DNA of 64,000 bases from Ruegeria sp. HKCCD8929 (lineage in GTDB: Bacteria > Pseudomonadota > Alphaproteobacteria > Rhodobacterales > Rhodobacteraceae). The position numbers and the translations under genes were made by a program. Location: NCBI RefSeq assembly GCF_013031405.1, contig NZ_WPZY01000021.1:1-64000 (forward strand). The letters run 5' to 3'. Every line of letters starts with the position of its first letter. Positions within the stretch are counted from its first letter, which is position 1. Of this stretch, positions 41,656 to 49,377 are shown piece by piece. The notes below the pieces were generated by a model. It saw nothing but the letters and a program-made list of their open reading frames with translations, searched no databases and was not told where the DNA came from.

Positions 41656-43677
41656 GTGGACCTGACTGCGCTGCGCACCGCGAACCCTGACCACTGGGTC
41701 AAGGCCTCGGCCATTCGTGCCCTCACCCTCGATGCCGTCTCGGCTGCCAATTCGGGCCATTCCGGTATGCCGATGGGCATGGCCGACGTGGCCACTGTGC
41801 TGTTTGAAAAGCATCTCAAGTTCGATGCCGCGAACCCGACCTGGCCCGACCGCGACCGGTTCATCCTGTCGGCAGGTCATGGCTCGATGCTGCTTTATTC
41901 GCTGCTCTATCTGACCGACAACTCCGAGATCACGCTGGACGAGATCAGGAACTTCCGCCAGCTCGGCTCCAAGACCGCGGGCCACCCCGAGAATTTCCTG
42001 GCAAACGGGATCGAGACCACCACCGGCCCGCTGGGTCAGGGCATCGCAAATGCCGTCGGCTTCGCCATGGCCGAGGAAATCCAGCGCGCCCAATACGGCA
42101 AGAAGATCGTCGATCACTATACCTATGTCATCGCCGGTGACGGCTGCCTGATGGAAGGCGTCAGCCAAGAGGCGATCACCCTTGCGGGCCGTCACGAGCT
42201 GGGCAAGCTCATCGTGTTCTGGGACAACAACAACATCACCATCGACGGCACCGTCGACATGGCCGACCGCACCGACCAGGTCCGCCGCTTCACCGCCTCG
42301 GGCTGGCAGGTGATCGAGATCGACGGCCACGACCCCAAGGCCATCGACGCCGCCATCGCGCAGGCCAAGAAATCAAAGAAACCCTCGATGATCGCCTGCA
42401 AGACGCATATCGCATTGGGACACGCGGCGCAGGATACCTCCAAGGGTCACGGCGCACTGACCGATGCCGATCAGCTCAAGGCCGCCAAGGACGCCTATGG
42501 CTGGGCACATGGCGCCTTCAAAATTCCAGCGGATATAAAATCGGCATGGGAGGCCGTCGGCACCCGCGGCGCTGCCGACCGCCAGGCGTGGGAAGAGCGG
42601 CTCGCCTCGATTTCGGAACGCAAACAGGCCGAGTTCAACCGGGCCTACGCCTTCGAGGCGCCGAAAAAGCTCGCGGGTGCCATCCGCTCGCTGAAGAAGC
42701 AGATCTCGGAAGAGCAGCCGAAACTGGCCACCCGCGCGTCGTCCGAAAAGGTGCTGGGCGTGGTGAACCCGGTGATGTCCGAGACCGTGGGCGGTTCGGC
42801 CGACCTGACCGGCTCGAACAACACCAAGACTGCCGATCTGGGTGTATTTCTGCCGGAAAACCGCAAGGGCCGCTACATCCATTACGGCATCCGCGAACAC
42901 GGCATGGCGGCCGCGATGAACGGCATGGCGCTGCATGGCGGCATCCGCCCCTACGGCGGCACCTTCATGTGCTTCACCGATTATGCCCGCCCGGCGATGC
43001 GTCTGGCCGCGCTTATGAAGATCCCGTCGGTATTTGTGATGACCCATGACTCGATTGGTCTCGGCGAAGACGGTCCGACCCACCAGCCGGTCGAGCATCT
43101 GGCTATCTCGCGCGCGACGCCGAACACATATGTGTTCCGTCCCGCCGACACCGTGGAAACCGCCGAGGCTTGGGAAATGGCGTTGACCTTCAAGGACAGC
43201 CCCACGGTCCTGTCGCTGACCCGTCAGGGCCTGCCCACCGTGCGCACCGCCCACAAGGCCCGCAACCTGAGCGCTCAGGGCGCCTATGTTCTGGCCGAAG
43301 CGACCAGCAAGCGTCAGGCAATCCTGATCGCCACCGGCTCCGAGGTCTCCATTGCGCTCGACGCCAAGGCCAAGCTCGAGGCCGACGGCATCGGCGCCCG
43401 CGTCGTCTCGATGCCTTGCATGGAGCTCTTTGCCCAGCAGGACGAAGCCTATCGCAAGAAGGTCCTGCCATCCGGCCCGGTCCGCGTCGGCATCGAGGCC
43501 GCCGTCCGCGAAGGCGGCTGGGATCGCTGGCTGCTGGGCGAGCGCGGACGCGAGGCCAAGGCCGGCTTCATCGGCATGTCCAGCTTCGGCGCCTCGGCCC
43601 CCGCGGGCCAGCTCTACGCGCATTTCGGCATCACTGCCGAGGCCACTGTGGCCAAGGTCAAGGACCTCCTGGGCTAA
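41656..43677 (+). CDS. tkt: Transketolase
   Basis: A TPP-dependent enzyme of the pentose-phosphate and related pathways that moves two-carbon units between sugar phosphates. The 673 residues start at GTG 41656 with AAAGGA upstream. The N-terminal domain has the TPP motif GDGCLMEGVSQEAITLAG, with GHGSMLLYSLLYL and TGPLGQGIANAVGFA. The pyrimidine-binding middle domain includes GIREHGMAAAMNGMALHGG and DSIGLGEDGPTHQPVEHLA, where phosphate-binding His/Arg residues sit. The N-terminal His of KASAIRAL...NSGHSGMPMG is present. It is monocistronic, with a repeat-type hairpin directly after the stop. Confidence 0.96.
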   Translation: MDLTALRTANPDHWVKASAIRALTLDAVSAANSGHSGMPMGMADVATVLFEKHLKFDAANPTWPDRDRFILSAGHGSMLLYSLLYLTDNSEITLDEIRNFRQLGSKTAGHPENFLANGIETTTGPLGQGIANAVGFAMAEEIQRAQYGKKIVDHYTYVIAGDGCLMEGVSQEAITLAGRHELGKLIVFWDNNNITIDGTVDMADRTDQVRRFTASGWQVIEIDGHDPKAIDAAIAQAKKSKKPSMIACKTHIALGHAAQDTSKGHGALTDADQLKAAKDAYGWAHGAFKIPADIKSAWEAVGTRGAADRQAWEERLASISERKQAEFNRAYAFEAPKKLAGAIRSLKKQISEEQPKLATRASSEKVLGVVNPVMSETVGGSADLTGSNNTKTADLGVFLPENRKGRYIHYGIREHGMAAAMNGMALHGGIRPYGGTFMCFTDYARPAMRLAALMKIPSVFVMTHDSIGLGEDGPTHQPVEHLAISRATPNTYVFRPADTVETAEAWEMALTFKDSPTVLSLTRQGLPTVRTAHKARNLSAQGAYVLAEATSKRQAILIATGSEVSIALDAKAKLEADGIGARVVSMPCMELFAQQDEAYRKKVLPSGPVRVGIEAAVREGGWDRWLLGERGREAKAGFIGMSSFGASAPAGQLYAHFGITAEATVAKVKDLLG

Positions 43678-43693
43678 CCCCACCACCAGCGTC

Positions 43694-43717
43694 CCCTCTC
43701 CCCTCGGGGGAGAGGGC
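43694..43717. repeat. Hairpin of the dispersed CTCTCCCC-GGGGAGAG type after tkt
   Basis: CCTCTCCCC (43695-43703) pairs with GGGGAGAGG (43708-43716) in a short-loop stem, followed by the sequence GGCCAGGGTGAGGGG. This is the repeat family widely scattered through proteobacterial genomes. It probably ends the tkt transcript. A degenerate relative may lie near 11295-11325. Confidence 0.7.
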
Positions 43718-43775
43718 CAGGGTGAGGGGCAGCCACGGCTTGTCCAAGCCCGACACCAGCCATCAATCATAATCG

Positions 43776-43804
43776 AAAAAGGGAGCGGTTCACCGAACCG
43801 CCCC
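43776..43804 (-). terminator. Terminator for the DUF808 gene
   Basis: On the minus strand, GGGGCGGTTC and GAACCGCTCCC form a stem with a three-base loop, followed by TTTTT (43776-43780). It lies just after the DUF808 stop and is separate from the tkt-side repeat. Confidence 0.8.
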
Positions 43805-43812
43805 TTGCTGTT

Positions 43813-44784
43813 TCAATGCGCCTTGCTCTTTCCTGAAACCGCCCCCAGAAGCGGCGCGATCACCTTGGTTGCAAACGGGATCAGGATCAGCCCCAGGGCC
43901 AGGCCGAACACCCCGTCCATCGTCGCTTTGGAGACCCACTCGACAACTCCGGTCCACTGCTCGGACACCGCATGACCAGCTGCATAGGCCCAATCATGAA
44001 TGTGATGTCCCAGCCAGGCAAAGCCCAGCACTTCCAGCCCGTGGATGATGATCGAACCACCGACCCACAGCATCGCCGCAGTGCCAACCACCGACAGGAT
44101 CTTCATCAGAACCGGCATGAACTTCACCAGCCCGTTGCCCAATCCGCGCCCGATGGGCGTGGGGGCATTCTTGGCCAGAAAGAGCCCCACATCGTCCATC
44201 TTCACGATCAACCCTACCGAGCCATAGACCGCAACGGTCACCCCGATGCCCACAACGGCCAGCGTCGCCGCCTGCATCCAGACATTGGGCACCTCGATGG
44301 CCGCCAACGCGATGGTCATGATCTCCGCAGACAGGATGAAATCGGTCTTGATCGCGCCCTTGACCTTCTGCTCCTCCAGATGGCCCGGATCCTTGACGCT
44401 CATATCTTCTTCGATCACGTGACTGCCGTGCGGGAAGAGCACGTGAAAGATCTTTTCCGCCCCTTCAAAGCACAAGTAAGCCCCACCTAGCATCAGCAGC
44501 GGCGTGATCAGCAATGGCGCGAAATTTGCCAGCAGCATCGCCACCGGCAACAGCAGGATCAGCTTGTTGAACAGCGATCCGCGCGCAATGCGCCAGATGA
44601 TCGGCAGTTCCCGCGCCGGGGCAAAGCCCTGAACGTATTTCGGCGTCACCGCCGCATCGTCGATGATCACTCCGGCGGTCTTTGCCCCCGCCTTTCCCGC
44701 CGCTGCCGCCACATCGTCAACCGAGGCTGCCGCCACCTTGGCGATACCCGCCACATCATCCAACAAGGCCAGAAGACCACTCAT
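43813..44784 (-). CDS. DUF808 (YedI-like) inner-membrane protein
   Basis: A 323-residue polytopic membrane protein of the DUF808/YedI family, function unknown. It has an N-terminal amphipathic part with many Ala/Val residues (DDVAGIAKVAAASVDD) and the conserved AGVIIDDAAVTPKYV. Roughly five to six membrane helices follow (LLLPVAMLLANFAPLLI, TLAVVGIGVTVAVYGSVGLI, IPFATKVIAPLL). An acidic loop (IEEDMSVKDP) lies between. It diverges from gap1 with 180 bases between start codons. Confidence 0.88.
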   Translation of the reverse strand: MSGLLALLDDVAGIAKVAAASVDDVAAAAGKAGAKTAGVIIDDAAVTPKYVQGFAPARELPIIWRIARGSLFNKLILLLPVAMLLANFAPLLITPLLMLGGAYLCFEGAEKIFHVLFPHGSHVIEEDMSVKDPGHLEEQKVKGAIKTDFILSAEIMTIALAAIEVPNVWMQAATLAVVGIGVTVAVYGSVGLIVKMDDVGLFLAKNAPTPIGRGLGNGLVKFMPVLMKILSVVGTAAMLWVGGSIIIHGLEVLGFAWLGHHIHDWAYAAGHAVSEQWTGVVEWVSKATMDGVFGLALGLILIPFATKVIAPLLGAVSGKSKAH

Positions 44785-44847
44785 CCGCGCGCCCTTTCAC
44801 TCATCTGCCGCATCTGAACCCTACCTGATCCGGCGCCAAGCTCAAGC

Positions 44848-44878
44848 GTTAGCGCAATCGGGACAAGTTTGCGCTAAC
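44848..44878. promoter_or_regulatory. Paired LacI-type operator candidates upstream of gap1
   Basis: GTTAGCGCAATC (44848-44859) and GTTTGCGCTAAC (44867-44878) are inverted near-copies of the palindrome GTTAGCGCTAAC found before gap2, with their centres 19 bases apart. They end 86 bases before the gap1 start. A 17-bp palindrome, AAAAATGC-G-GCATTTTT, follows at 44884-44900. They match the motif before fda, pointing to one central-carbon regulator. Confidence 0.6.
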
Positions 44879-44883
44879 ACTTT

Positions 44884-44900
44884 AAAAATGCGGCATTTTT
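44884..44900. repeat. 17-bp palindrome in the gap1 promoter region
   Basis: AAAAATGC and GCATTTTT (44884-44891 and 44893-44900) flank one central G. It could be an operator for a second regulator or part of a bidirectional terminator. Its strand and role are not determinable. Confidence 0.5.
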
Positions 44901-44964
44901 CCCCTTTCTGGATCGGCACGTCATCGCTATATGGCGTCGAAATGAGTGTATTCGGAGACGCAAG

Positions 44965-45966
44965 ATGACCATCAAGGTCGGTATTAATGGTTTTGGCCGG
45001 ATCGGCCGCTGCACCCTGTCGCATATTGCCGCCTCGGGGCGCAACGACATCGAAGTGATCAAGGTCAACGCAACCGGCCCGCTGGAAACCACGGCGCATC
45101 TTCTGAAATACGACAGCATCCACGGACGTTTTCCGCGGGACATCATCGTGGACGAAAAGACCATGGATCTGGGCCGCGGCCCGATGCAGATGTTCTCGAC
45201 TTACGAGATGAAAGAGCTGGACTGGGAAGGCTGTGACGTCGTTCTGGAATGCACCGGCAAGTTCAATGATGGCCACAAGGCCAAGACACATCTGGAGCGC
45301 GGCGCAAACAGGGTACTGCTGTCCGCTCCGGGCAAGAACGTGGACAAGACCATCGTCTACGGCGTGAACCACAACGCGTTGCAGGCAGAGGACAGGATGA
45401 TCTCGAACGGGTCCTGCACCACCAACTGCCTGGCGCCGCTGGCCAAGGTGCTGGACGAAGGCATCGGCATCGAACACGGTATCATGACCACCATTCATGC
45501 CTATACCGGCGACCAGCCGACGCTGGACCGCCGACATGACGACCTCTACCGCGCCCGCGCAGCCGCAATGTCGATGATCCCGACGACAACCGGCGCCGCC
45601 AAGGCACTTGGCGAGGTGCTGCCGAACCTCAAGGGGCGTCTGGACGGCTCGGCCATCCGCGTTCCGACACCGAATGTCTCTGCCGTCGACCTCACCTTCC
45701 GCGCGGCGCGTGAGGTGACCGTGGAGGAAGTGAACGCCATCGTGAAAGATGCCGCCATGGGTCCGATGCAGCGCGTTCTGGGCTACGAGCCTGCGCCGCT
45801 GGTCTCGACCGACTTCAACCACACCGAGGAAAGCTCGATCTTCGCCCCCGATCAGACCCGCGTGGTCGACAACCGAATGGTGCGCGTGCTGGCTTGGTAC
45901 GACAACGAATGGGGCTTCTCGGTCCGGATGGCCGATGTTTCGGTAGCCATGGGCCGGCTAAGCTGA
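44965..45966 (+). CDS. gap1: Glyceraldehyde-3-phosphate dehydrogenase, GapB-like
   Basis: A phosphorylating GAPDH of 333 residues. GINGFGRIGRCTL is the nucleotide-binding site, and catalytic Cys is in ISNGSCTTNCLAP (Gly replaces the usual Ala in SNASCTTNC). His lies in TTIHAYTGDQ, and the C-terminal AWYDNEWGFS is intact. Where NAD enzymes have IND (Asp-32-type residue), this one reads VNATGPLETTAHL. It also shares TGKFN, APGKN and DLYRARA with the NADP-using gluconeogenic GapB of Bacillus. NADP use and gluconeogenic or carbon-fixation bias are therefore inferred. Upstream are two LacI-type sites; downstream is a hairpin. Confidence 0.93.
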   Translation: MTIKVGINGFGRIGRCTLSHIAASGRNDIEVIKVNATGPLETTAHLLKYDSIHGRFPRDIIVDEKTMDLGRGPMQMFSTYEMKELDWEGCDVVLECTGKFNDGHKAKTHLERGANRVLLSAPGKNVDKTIVYGVNHNALQAEDRMISNGSCTTNCLAPLAKVLDEGIGIEHGIMTTIHAYTGDQPTLDRRHDDLYRARAAAMSMIPTTTGAAKALGEVLPNLKGRLDGSAIRVPTPNVSAVDLTFRAAREVTVEEVNAIVKDAAMGPMQRVLGYEPAPLVSTDFNHTEESSIFAPDQTRVVDNRMVRVLAWYDNEWGFSVRMADVSVAMGRLS

Positions 45967-45991
45967 ATTCCGCCCAAGCCCTTGAGATTGC

Positions 45992-46030
45992 ACGCCCGCT
46001 CAGGTTATCTGAGCGGGCGTTGTGCTTTTT
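45992..46030 (+). terminator. Intrinsic terminator after gap1
   Basis: ACGCCCGCTCAG (45992-46003) and CTGAGCGGGCGT (46009-46020) form a 12-bp stem around GTTAT, followed after a few bases by TTTTT at 46026-46030. It separates gap1 from the small membrane gene. Confidence 0.85.
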
Positions 46031-46042
46031 CCGGGGACATAA

Positions 46043-46186
46043 ATGACCAACCAGATCGCCATTTGGCTCGGGATACTGATCCTCGGCACACTGATGTTGG
46101 ACTATGCACTCTACGGCACCGAGCATCTGCTGTTTCTGGGTAAGAAGTTCTTCGCATTCTTAAACTGGCTCGCCTTCTGGCGCTGA
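46043..46186 (+). CDS. 47-residue single-pass membrane protein between the two gap genes
   Basis: An ATG at 46043 with GGGGACAT upstream opens a 47-residue frame: MTNQIAIWLGILILGTLMLD starts it, followed by YALYGTEHLLFLGKKFFAF and the end LNWLAFWR. One transmembrane helix (residues 5-20) is followed by an amphipathic aromatic tail rich in Phe, Leu, Trp and Lys. Glycolytic-operon small proteins of this shape (GKKF...NWxAFWR) are familiar from Rhodobacterales. The coding character is strong for so short a gene, but the function is unknown. The gene lies between the gap1 terminator and the gap2 operator. Confidence 0.75.
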   Translation: MTNQIAIWLGILILGTLMLDYALYGTEHLLFLGKKFFAFLNWLAFWR

Positions 46187-46224
46187 AGGCGCTGCCCCCT
46201 TGACTTTTGCCGCGATCTGGAGAT

Positions 46225-46236
46225 GTTAGCGCTAAC
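46225..46236. promoter_or_regulatory. Perfect LacI-type palindrome upstream of gap2
   Basis: GTTAGCGCTAAC is a perfect 12-bp palindrome ending 20 bases before the gap2 start codon, which is where a repressor would block transcription or initiation. Related sites stand before gap1 (44848-44878) and fda (4420-4431). Confidence 0.65.
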
Positions 46237-46255
46237 CCGTTCAGGAGAGCCGAAC

Positions 46256-47254
46256 ATGACACTCAAACTCGCTATCAATGGATTTGGCCGCATCGGTCGT
46301 GGCGCCCTGCGCGCCGTAATGGAGACCGGGCGCAAGGATGTTGAAATCGTTGCGATCAACGATCTGTCCAACCCGGAAATGAATGCTCATTTGTTCGAGT
46401 TCGACAGTGTGCACGGGCGCTACCCTAACCCCGTCAAACTCACGGACTCGCAACTGGACGTTGGCGCAGGCCCGATCCGGCTGACCAGCGAGCGGGACCC
46501 CGAGGCGCTGGACTGGTCCGACGTGGATGTGGTTCTGGAATGCACCGGTGTCTTCCGCACGCGTGAAGCCGCCTCGCGCCACTTCGAGAACGGGTCCGGC
46601 AAGGTCCTGATTTCTGCCCCTGCCCGGGGCGATGCAGCGGTCAAGACAGTGGTCTACGGCGTGAACGAGCATGAACTGACCGCCGACGACAAGGTTGTCT
46701 CGAACGCGTCCTGCACCACGAACTGCCTGTCTCCGGTTGCCGCAGCCCTGGATGCGGGTCTCGGCATCAAGCATGGCAACATGACCACGGTTCATGCCTA
46801 TACAGCCAGCCAGCCGGTTCACGACACCGCAGGCAAGGACCCCTACCTGTCGCGTGCGGCTGCGCTGTCGATGATCCCCACCACAACCGGCGCCGCGTCA
46901 GCCGTCGGTCTGGTTTTGCCCCAGCTTCAAGGCAAGCTGACCGGTCAGGCCATCCGCGTGCCCACCCCCAATGTCTCAGTTGTCGATCTGGTGGTCGAAG
47001 TTTCCCGCTCTACCACCGAGGATGAGGTGAACGCTCTGTTTGTCGAAGCTGCAAAAAAAATCCCCGGCGTTCTGGCCGCGGAAAGCCGTCCGCTGATCTC
47101 GACCGACTTCAACCACGATGCGCACAGCTCGACCGTGTCATTGCCCGAAACCAAGGTCACGGACGGCACACTGGTGCGCGTACTGGCCTGGTATGACAAC
47201 GAATGGGGTTTTTCCAACCGGATGTTGGACACCGCTACGGCGATGGGCGCTTAA
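46256..47254 (+). CDS. gap2: Glyceraldehyde-3-phosphate dehydrogenase, NAD-type
   Basis: A second phosphorylating GAPDH, 332 residues from ATG 46256 (AGGAGA upstream). It has the canonical features: INGFGRIGRGALRAV, the NAD-preferring Asp in AINDLSNPEMNAHLF, catalytic Cys in SNASCTTNCLSPV, and the His in TTVHAYTASQ. It ends AWYDNEWGFSNRMLDTATAMGA. It differs from gap1 mainly at the cofactor residue, so the tandem genes probably serve opposite directions of flux. A perfect LacI-type palindrome stands just upstream. It converges with coaD, 13 bases apart. Confidence 0.95.
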   Translation: MTLKLAINGFGRIGRGALRAVMETGRKDVEIVAINDLSNPEMNAHLFEFDSVHGRYPNPVKLTDSQLDVGAGPIRLTSERDPEALDWSDVDVVLECTGVFRTREAASRHFENGSGKVLISAPARGDAAVKTVVYGVNEHELTADDKVVSNASCTTNCLSPVAAALDAGLGIKHGNMTTVHAYTASQPVHDTAGKDPYLSRAAALSMIPTTTGAASAVGLVLPQLQGKLTGQAIRVPTPNVSVVDLVVEVSRSTTEDEVNALFVEAAKKIPGVLAAESRPLISTDFNHDAHSSTVSLPETKVTDGTLVRVLAWYDNEWGFSNRMLDTATAMGA

Positions 47255-47267
47255 CCCAGAAGCTCTC

Positions 47268-47759
47268 TTAACCTAGCTGCTCTTTCAGCGCTGCATTGAC
47301 GCGGGGCGTGACGAATTTCGACACGTCCCCGCCCAAGCGCGCGATTTCCTTGACCAGTTTCGAGGCGATGGCCTGGTGCCGCGCCTCGGCCATCAGAAAG
47401 ACGGTCTCGACCGAGTCGTCCAACGCGCGGTTCATGCCGACCATCTGAAATTCGTACTCGAAATCCGCCACCGCGCGCAGGCCGCGCACGATGATCTGGG
47501 CACCTACGTCATGGGCGCAGTCGATCAGCAGGTTTTCGAAAGGGTGCGCGACGATTTCGGTTCCGGTCTGCGCGGTAAGCTCCGCGCATTCCGCTTCGAG
47601 CATTTCCACGCGTTCTTCCAGATTGAAAAGCGGGCCCTTGTCGCGGTTGATCGCGACGCCAATCACTAGCTTATCCACCAGCGCCGTGGCGCGGCGGATG
47701 ATATCAATATGACCTATGGTGATCGGATCGAAGGTTCCGGGATACAATCCAACCCGCAT
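47268..47759 (-). CDS. coaD: Phosphopantetheine adenylyltransferase
   Basis: CoaD makes dephospho-CoA from ATP and 4'-phosphopantetheine, an essential step of CoA synthesis. The start at the ATG ending at 47759 (MRVGLYPGTFDPITIGH) has GGAGGGCGTC upstream and gives 163 residues; the longer frame adds an unconserved cysteine-rich N-terminus. The nucleotidyl-transferase motif TFDPITIGHIDII and the ISSK-like IASKLVKEIARLGGDVS match the family, along with IIVRGLRAVADFEYEFQM. It is monocistronic and converges with gap2. Confidence 0.96.
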   Translation of the reverse strand: MRVGLYPGTFDPITIGHIDIIRRATALVDKLVIGVAINRDKGPLFNLEERVEMLEAECAELTAQTGTEIVAHPFENLLIDCAHDVGAQIIVRGLRAVADFEYEFQMVGMNRALDDSVETVFLMAEARHQAIASKLVKEIARLGGDVSKFVTPRVNAALKEQLG

Positions 47760-47873
47760 GACGCCCTCCAGCGCAATAAAATTTCTGCGCAAGCAAACAC
47801 ATCTTTGCCGCAGGTGCAAGAGGAAGTGCCGAACAGTGGCGTCCTTGCAGACAACAGCGCCGTTACGGCAGGC

Positions 47874-48311
47874 TTAGTGCCCCATGATCATGCCTTCGAG
47901 GGCATCCTTCTCCATCTCAAGCTCGGTCAGCTGCGCCTTGACCACATCGCCCAGCGTCACGATGCCGACGAGCTTGCCCTCTTCGACGACCGGCATGTGG
48001 CGGAACCGCCCTTCGGTCATCGTTGTCAGGATGTCCTGGACGGTATTCTGCCGCGTGCAGGTGACCACATTTCGGGTCATGTAATTGCCGACCGGTTCGG
48101 TCAGGCAGCCGCTGCCATTGGCCGCCAGTTCCCGCACGATATCACGTTCCGACAGAATGCCGCTGGCTGTCTGCCCGTCATCGTCGGATACCACCACGGT
48201 CCCAATCCGCTTTTCCGCGAGTACCTTGGACACTTCGGTCACCGTGGCCGAGGACGTCACAGTGAAGACACCCGGCGTTGCCTTGGATTTCAGAATGGCC
48301 TGAACCAGCAT
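47874..48311 (-). CDS. Tandem CBS-domain protein
   Basis: The ATG ending at 48311 (MLVQAILKSK) is preferred over an upstream GTG because GGAGG lies eight bases before it; 145 residues result. Two CBS motifs fill the protein: TSSATVTEVSKVLAEKRIGTV with SERDIVRELA, then RNVVTCTRQNTVQDILTTM with FRHMPVVEEGKLVGIV. Stand-alone CBS proteins bind adenine nucleotides and act as energy sensors. The partner is unknown. LysR follows upstream on the same strand. Confidence 0.9.
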   Translation of the reverse strand: MLVQAILKSKATPGVFTVTSSATVTEVSKVLAEKRIGTVVVSDDDGQTASGILSERDIVRELAANGSGCLTEPVGNYMTRNVVTCTRQNTVQDILTTMTEGRFRHMPVVEEGKLVGIVTLGDVVKAQLTELEMEKDALEGMIMGH

Positions 48312-48371
48312 ACGCTTCACCTCCGAAATAAACTTTCATTTTACAAAGCGTTGCCTCATTGGCGGGCCCTG

Positions 48372-49274
48372 TCAAGATGCTCCGTCGGCCTCCAGCCGGG
48401 CCACTTCGTCGCGAATGCCGCGGGTCAGCGCGTCGGCAAACCTGTTCAGGCGCTCGTTGCGGTGATCGCCCTGATGGCGGACAAGATAAAAGCTGCGGGT
48501 GAGGCTGATCTGATCGGTCAGGATTTTTCGCAGTTCCGGGTGAAACGGCAGCGTGAAATCATGCGCCACGCCCACGCCTGAGCCCTGCGAAACCTGGCGC
48601 AACTGAACGGATACCGAATTCGACGCCAGCGCGACCCGCTCTACCCCTATGTCATTGAGGTAATCCAGTTCGCGGTCAAAGATCATATCAGGGATATACC
48701 CGATCATCCTGTGCGCGCTGAGATCGGCAATCGTATGAATAGGCGGGTGTTTTTGCAGATAGTTCCGGGTGGCAACCATGTGCAGCCGGTAATCGCTGAT
48801 CTTCTGAACTAGCAACTGCCCGGCGGTGGGCGCACTGACAGTGACGGCCATATCCGCCTCGCGCCGCGACAGGTTGATGATGCGCGGCAACGCCAGGATC
48901 TGAATATCGAGGTCGGGATTCGCATCGCAGATTTTCGCGCACACCTGCGGCAGTAGATAGTTCGCGCTGCCATCCGGGGCGCCAATCCGGATCTGCCCGC
49001 TCAGCGATTCCGTCGGCCCGGCCATCGCGCCTGCGGCTGCGCGCATCGCCTCTTCCGCCTGTAGTCCATGAGCCATTAACCGCTCACCCGCCGGGGTCAG
49101 AACATAACCCTGCGGTGATTTGGTGAACAGCGGCGCCTCCAGCGCAAGCTCCAGCCGCGCAACACGCCGCCCCACGGTGGCCGGATCGAACTTAAGAAAC
49201 CGCCCCGCACCCGACAGGCTCTGTTCGCGTGCCACCACAAGAAAAACTCTCAGATCGTCCCAGTTCGGCTCCAT
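48372..49274 (-). CDS. LysR-type regulator divergent to mmsA
   Basis: A 300-residue LTTR: winged HTH in residues 1-65 (DDLRVFLVVAREQSLSGAGR, DPATVGRRVARLELALEAPL), then the effector domain from 92 (GQIRIGAPDGSANYLLPQVC). It is back-to-back with mmsA, only 103 bases apart, so it probably regulates it. The intergenic region has two ATTTTTGCAA direct repeats 42 bases apart. Regulation by a valine or inositol catabolite is an inference from the neighbour. Confidence 0.92.
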   Translation of the reverse strand: MEPNWDDLRVFLVVAREQSLSGAGRFLKFDPATVGRRVARLELALEAPLFTKSPQGYVLTPAGERLMAHGLQAEEAMRAAAGAMAGPTESLSGQIRIGAPDGSANYLLPQVCAKICDANPDLDIQILALPRIINLSRREADMAVTVSAPTAGQLLVQKISDYRLHMVATRNYLQKHPPIHTIADLSAHRMIGYIPDMIFDRELDYLNDIGVERVALASNSVSVQLRQVSQGSGVGVAHDFTLPFHPELRKILTDQISLTRSFYLVRHQGDHRNERLNRFADALTRGIRDEVARLEADGAS

Positions 49275-49287
49275 CGGCTATACCTGC

Positions 49288-49339
49288 ATTTTTGCAAAGC
49301 TGCTTTGAGACATTGCCTCTGTTCATTGGATTTTTGCAA
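49288..49339. promoter_or_regulatory. Direct repeats in the lysR/mmsA divergent promoter
   Basis: ATTTTTGCAA occurs at 49288-49297 and again at 49330-49339, spaced by 42 bases, or four helical turns. Between them CAAAGC-T-GCTTTG (49295-49307) forms an inverted repeat. These are candidate sites for the divergent LysR regulator. Confidence 0.45.
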
Positions 49340-49377
49340 GCCTATGGTTCGCACAACTTGAACCGGAGGAGTCTGAG

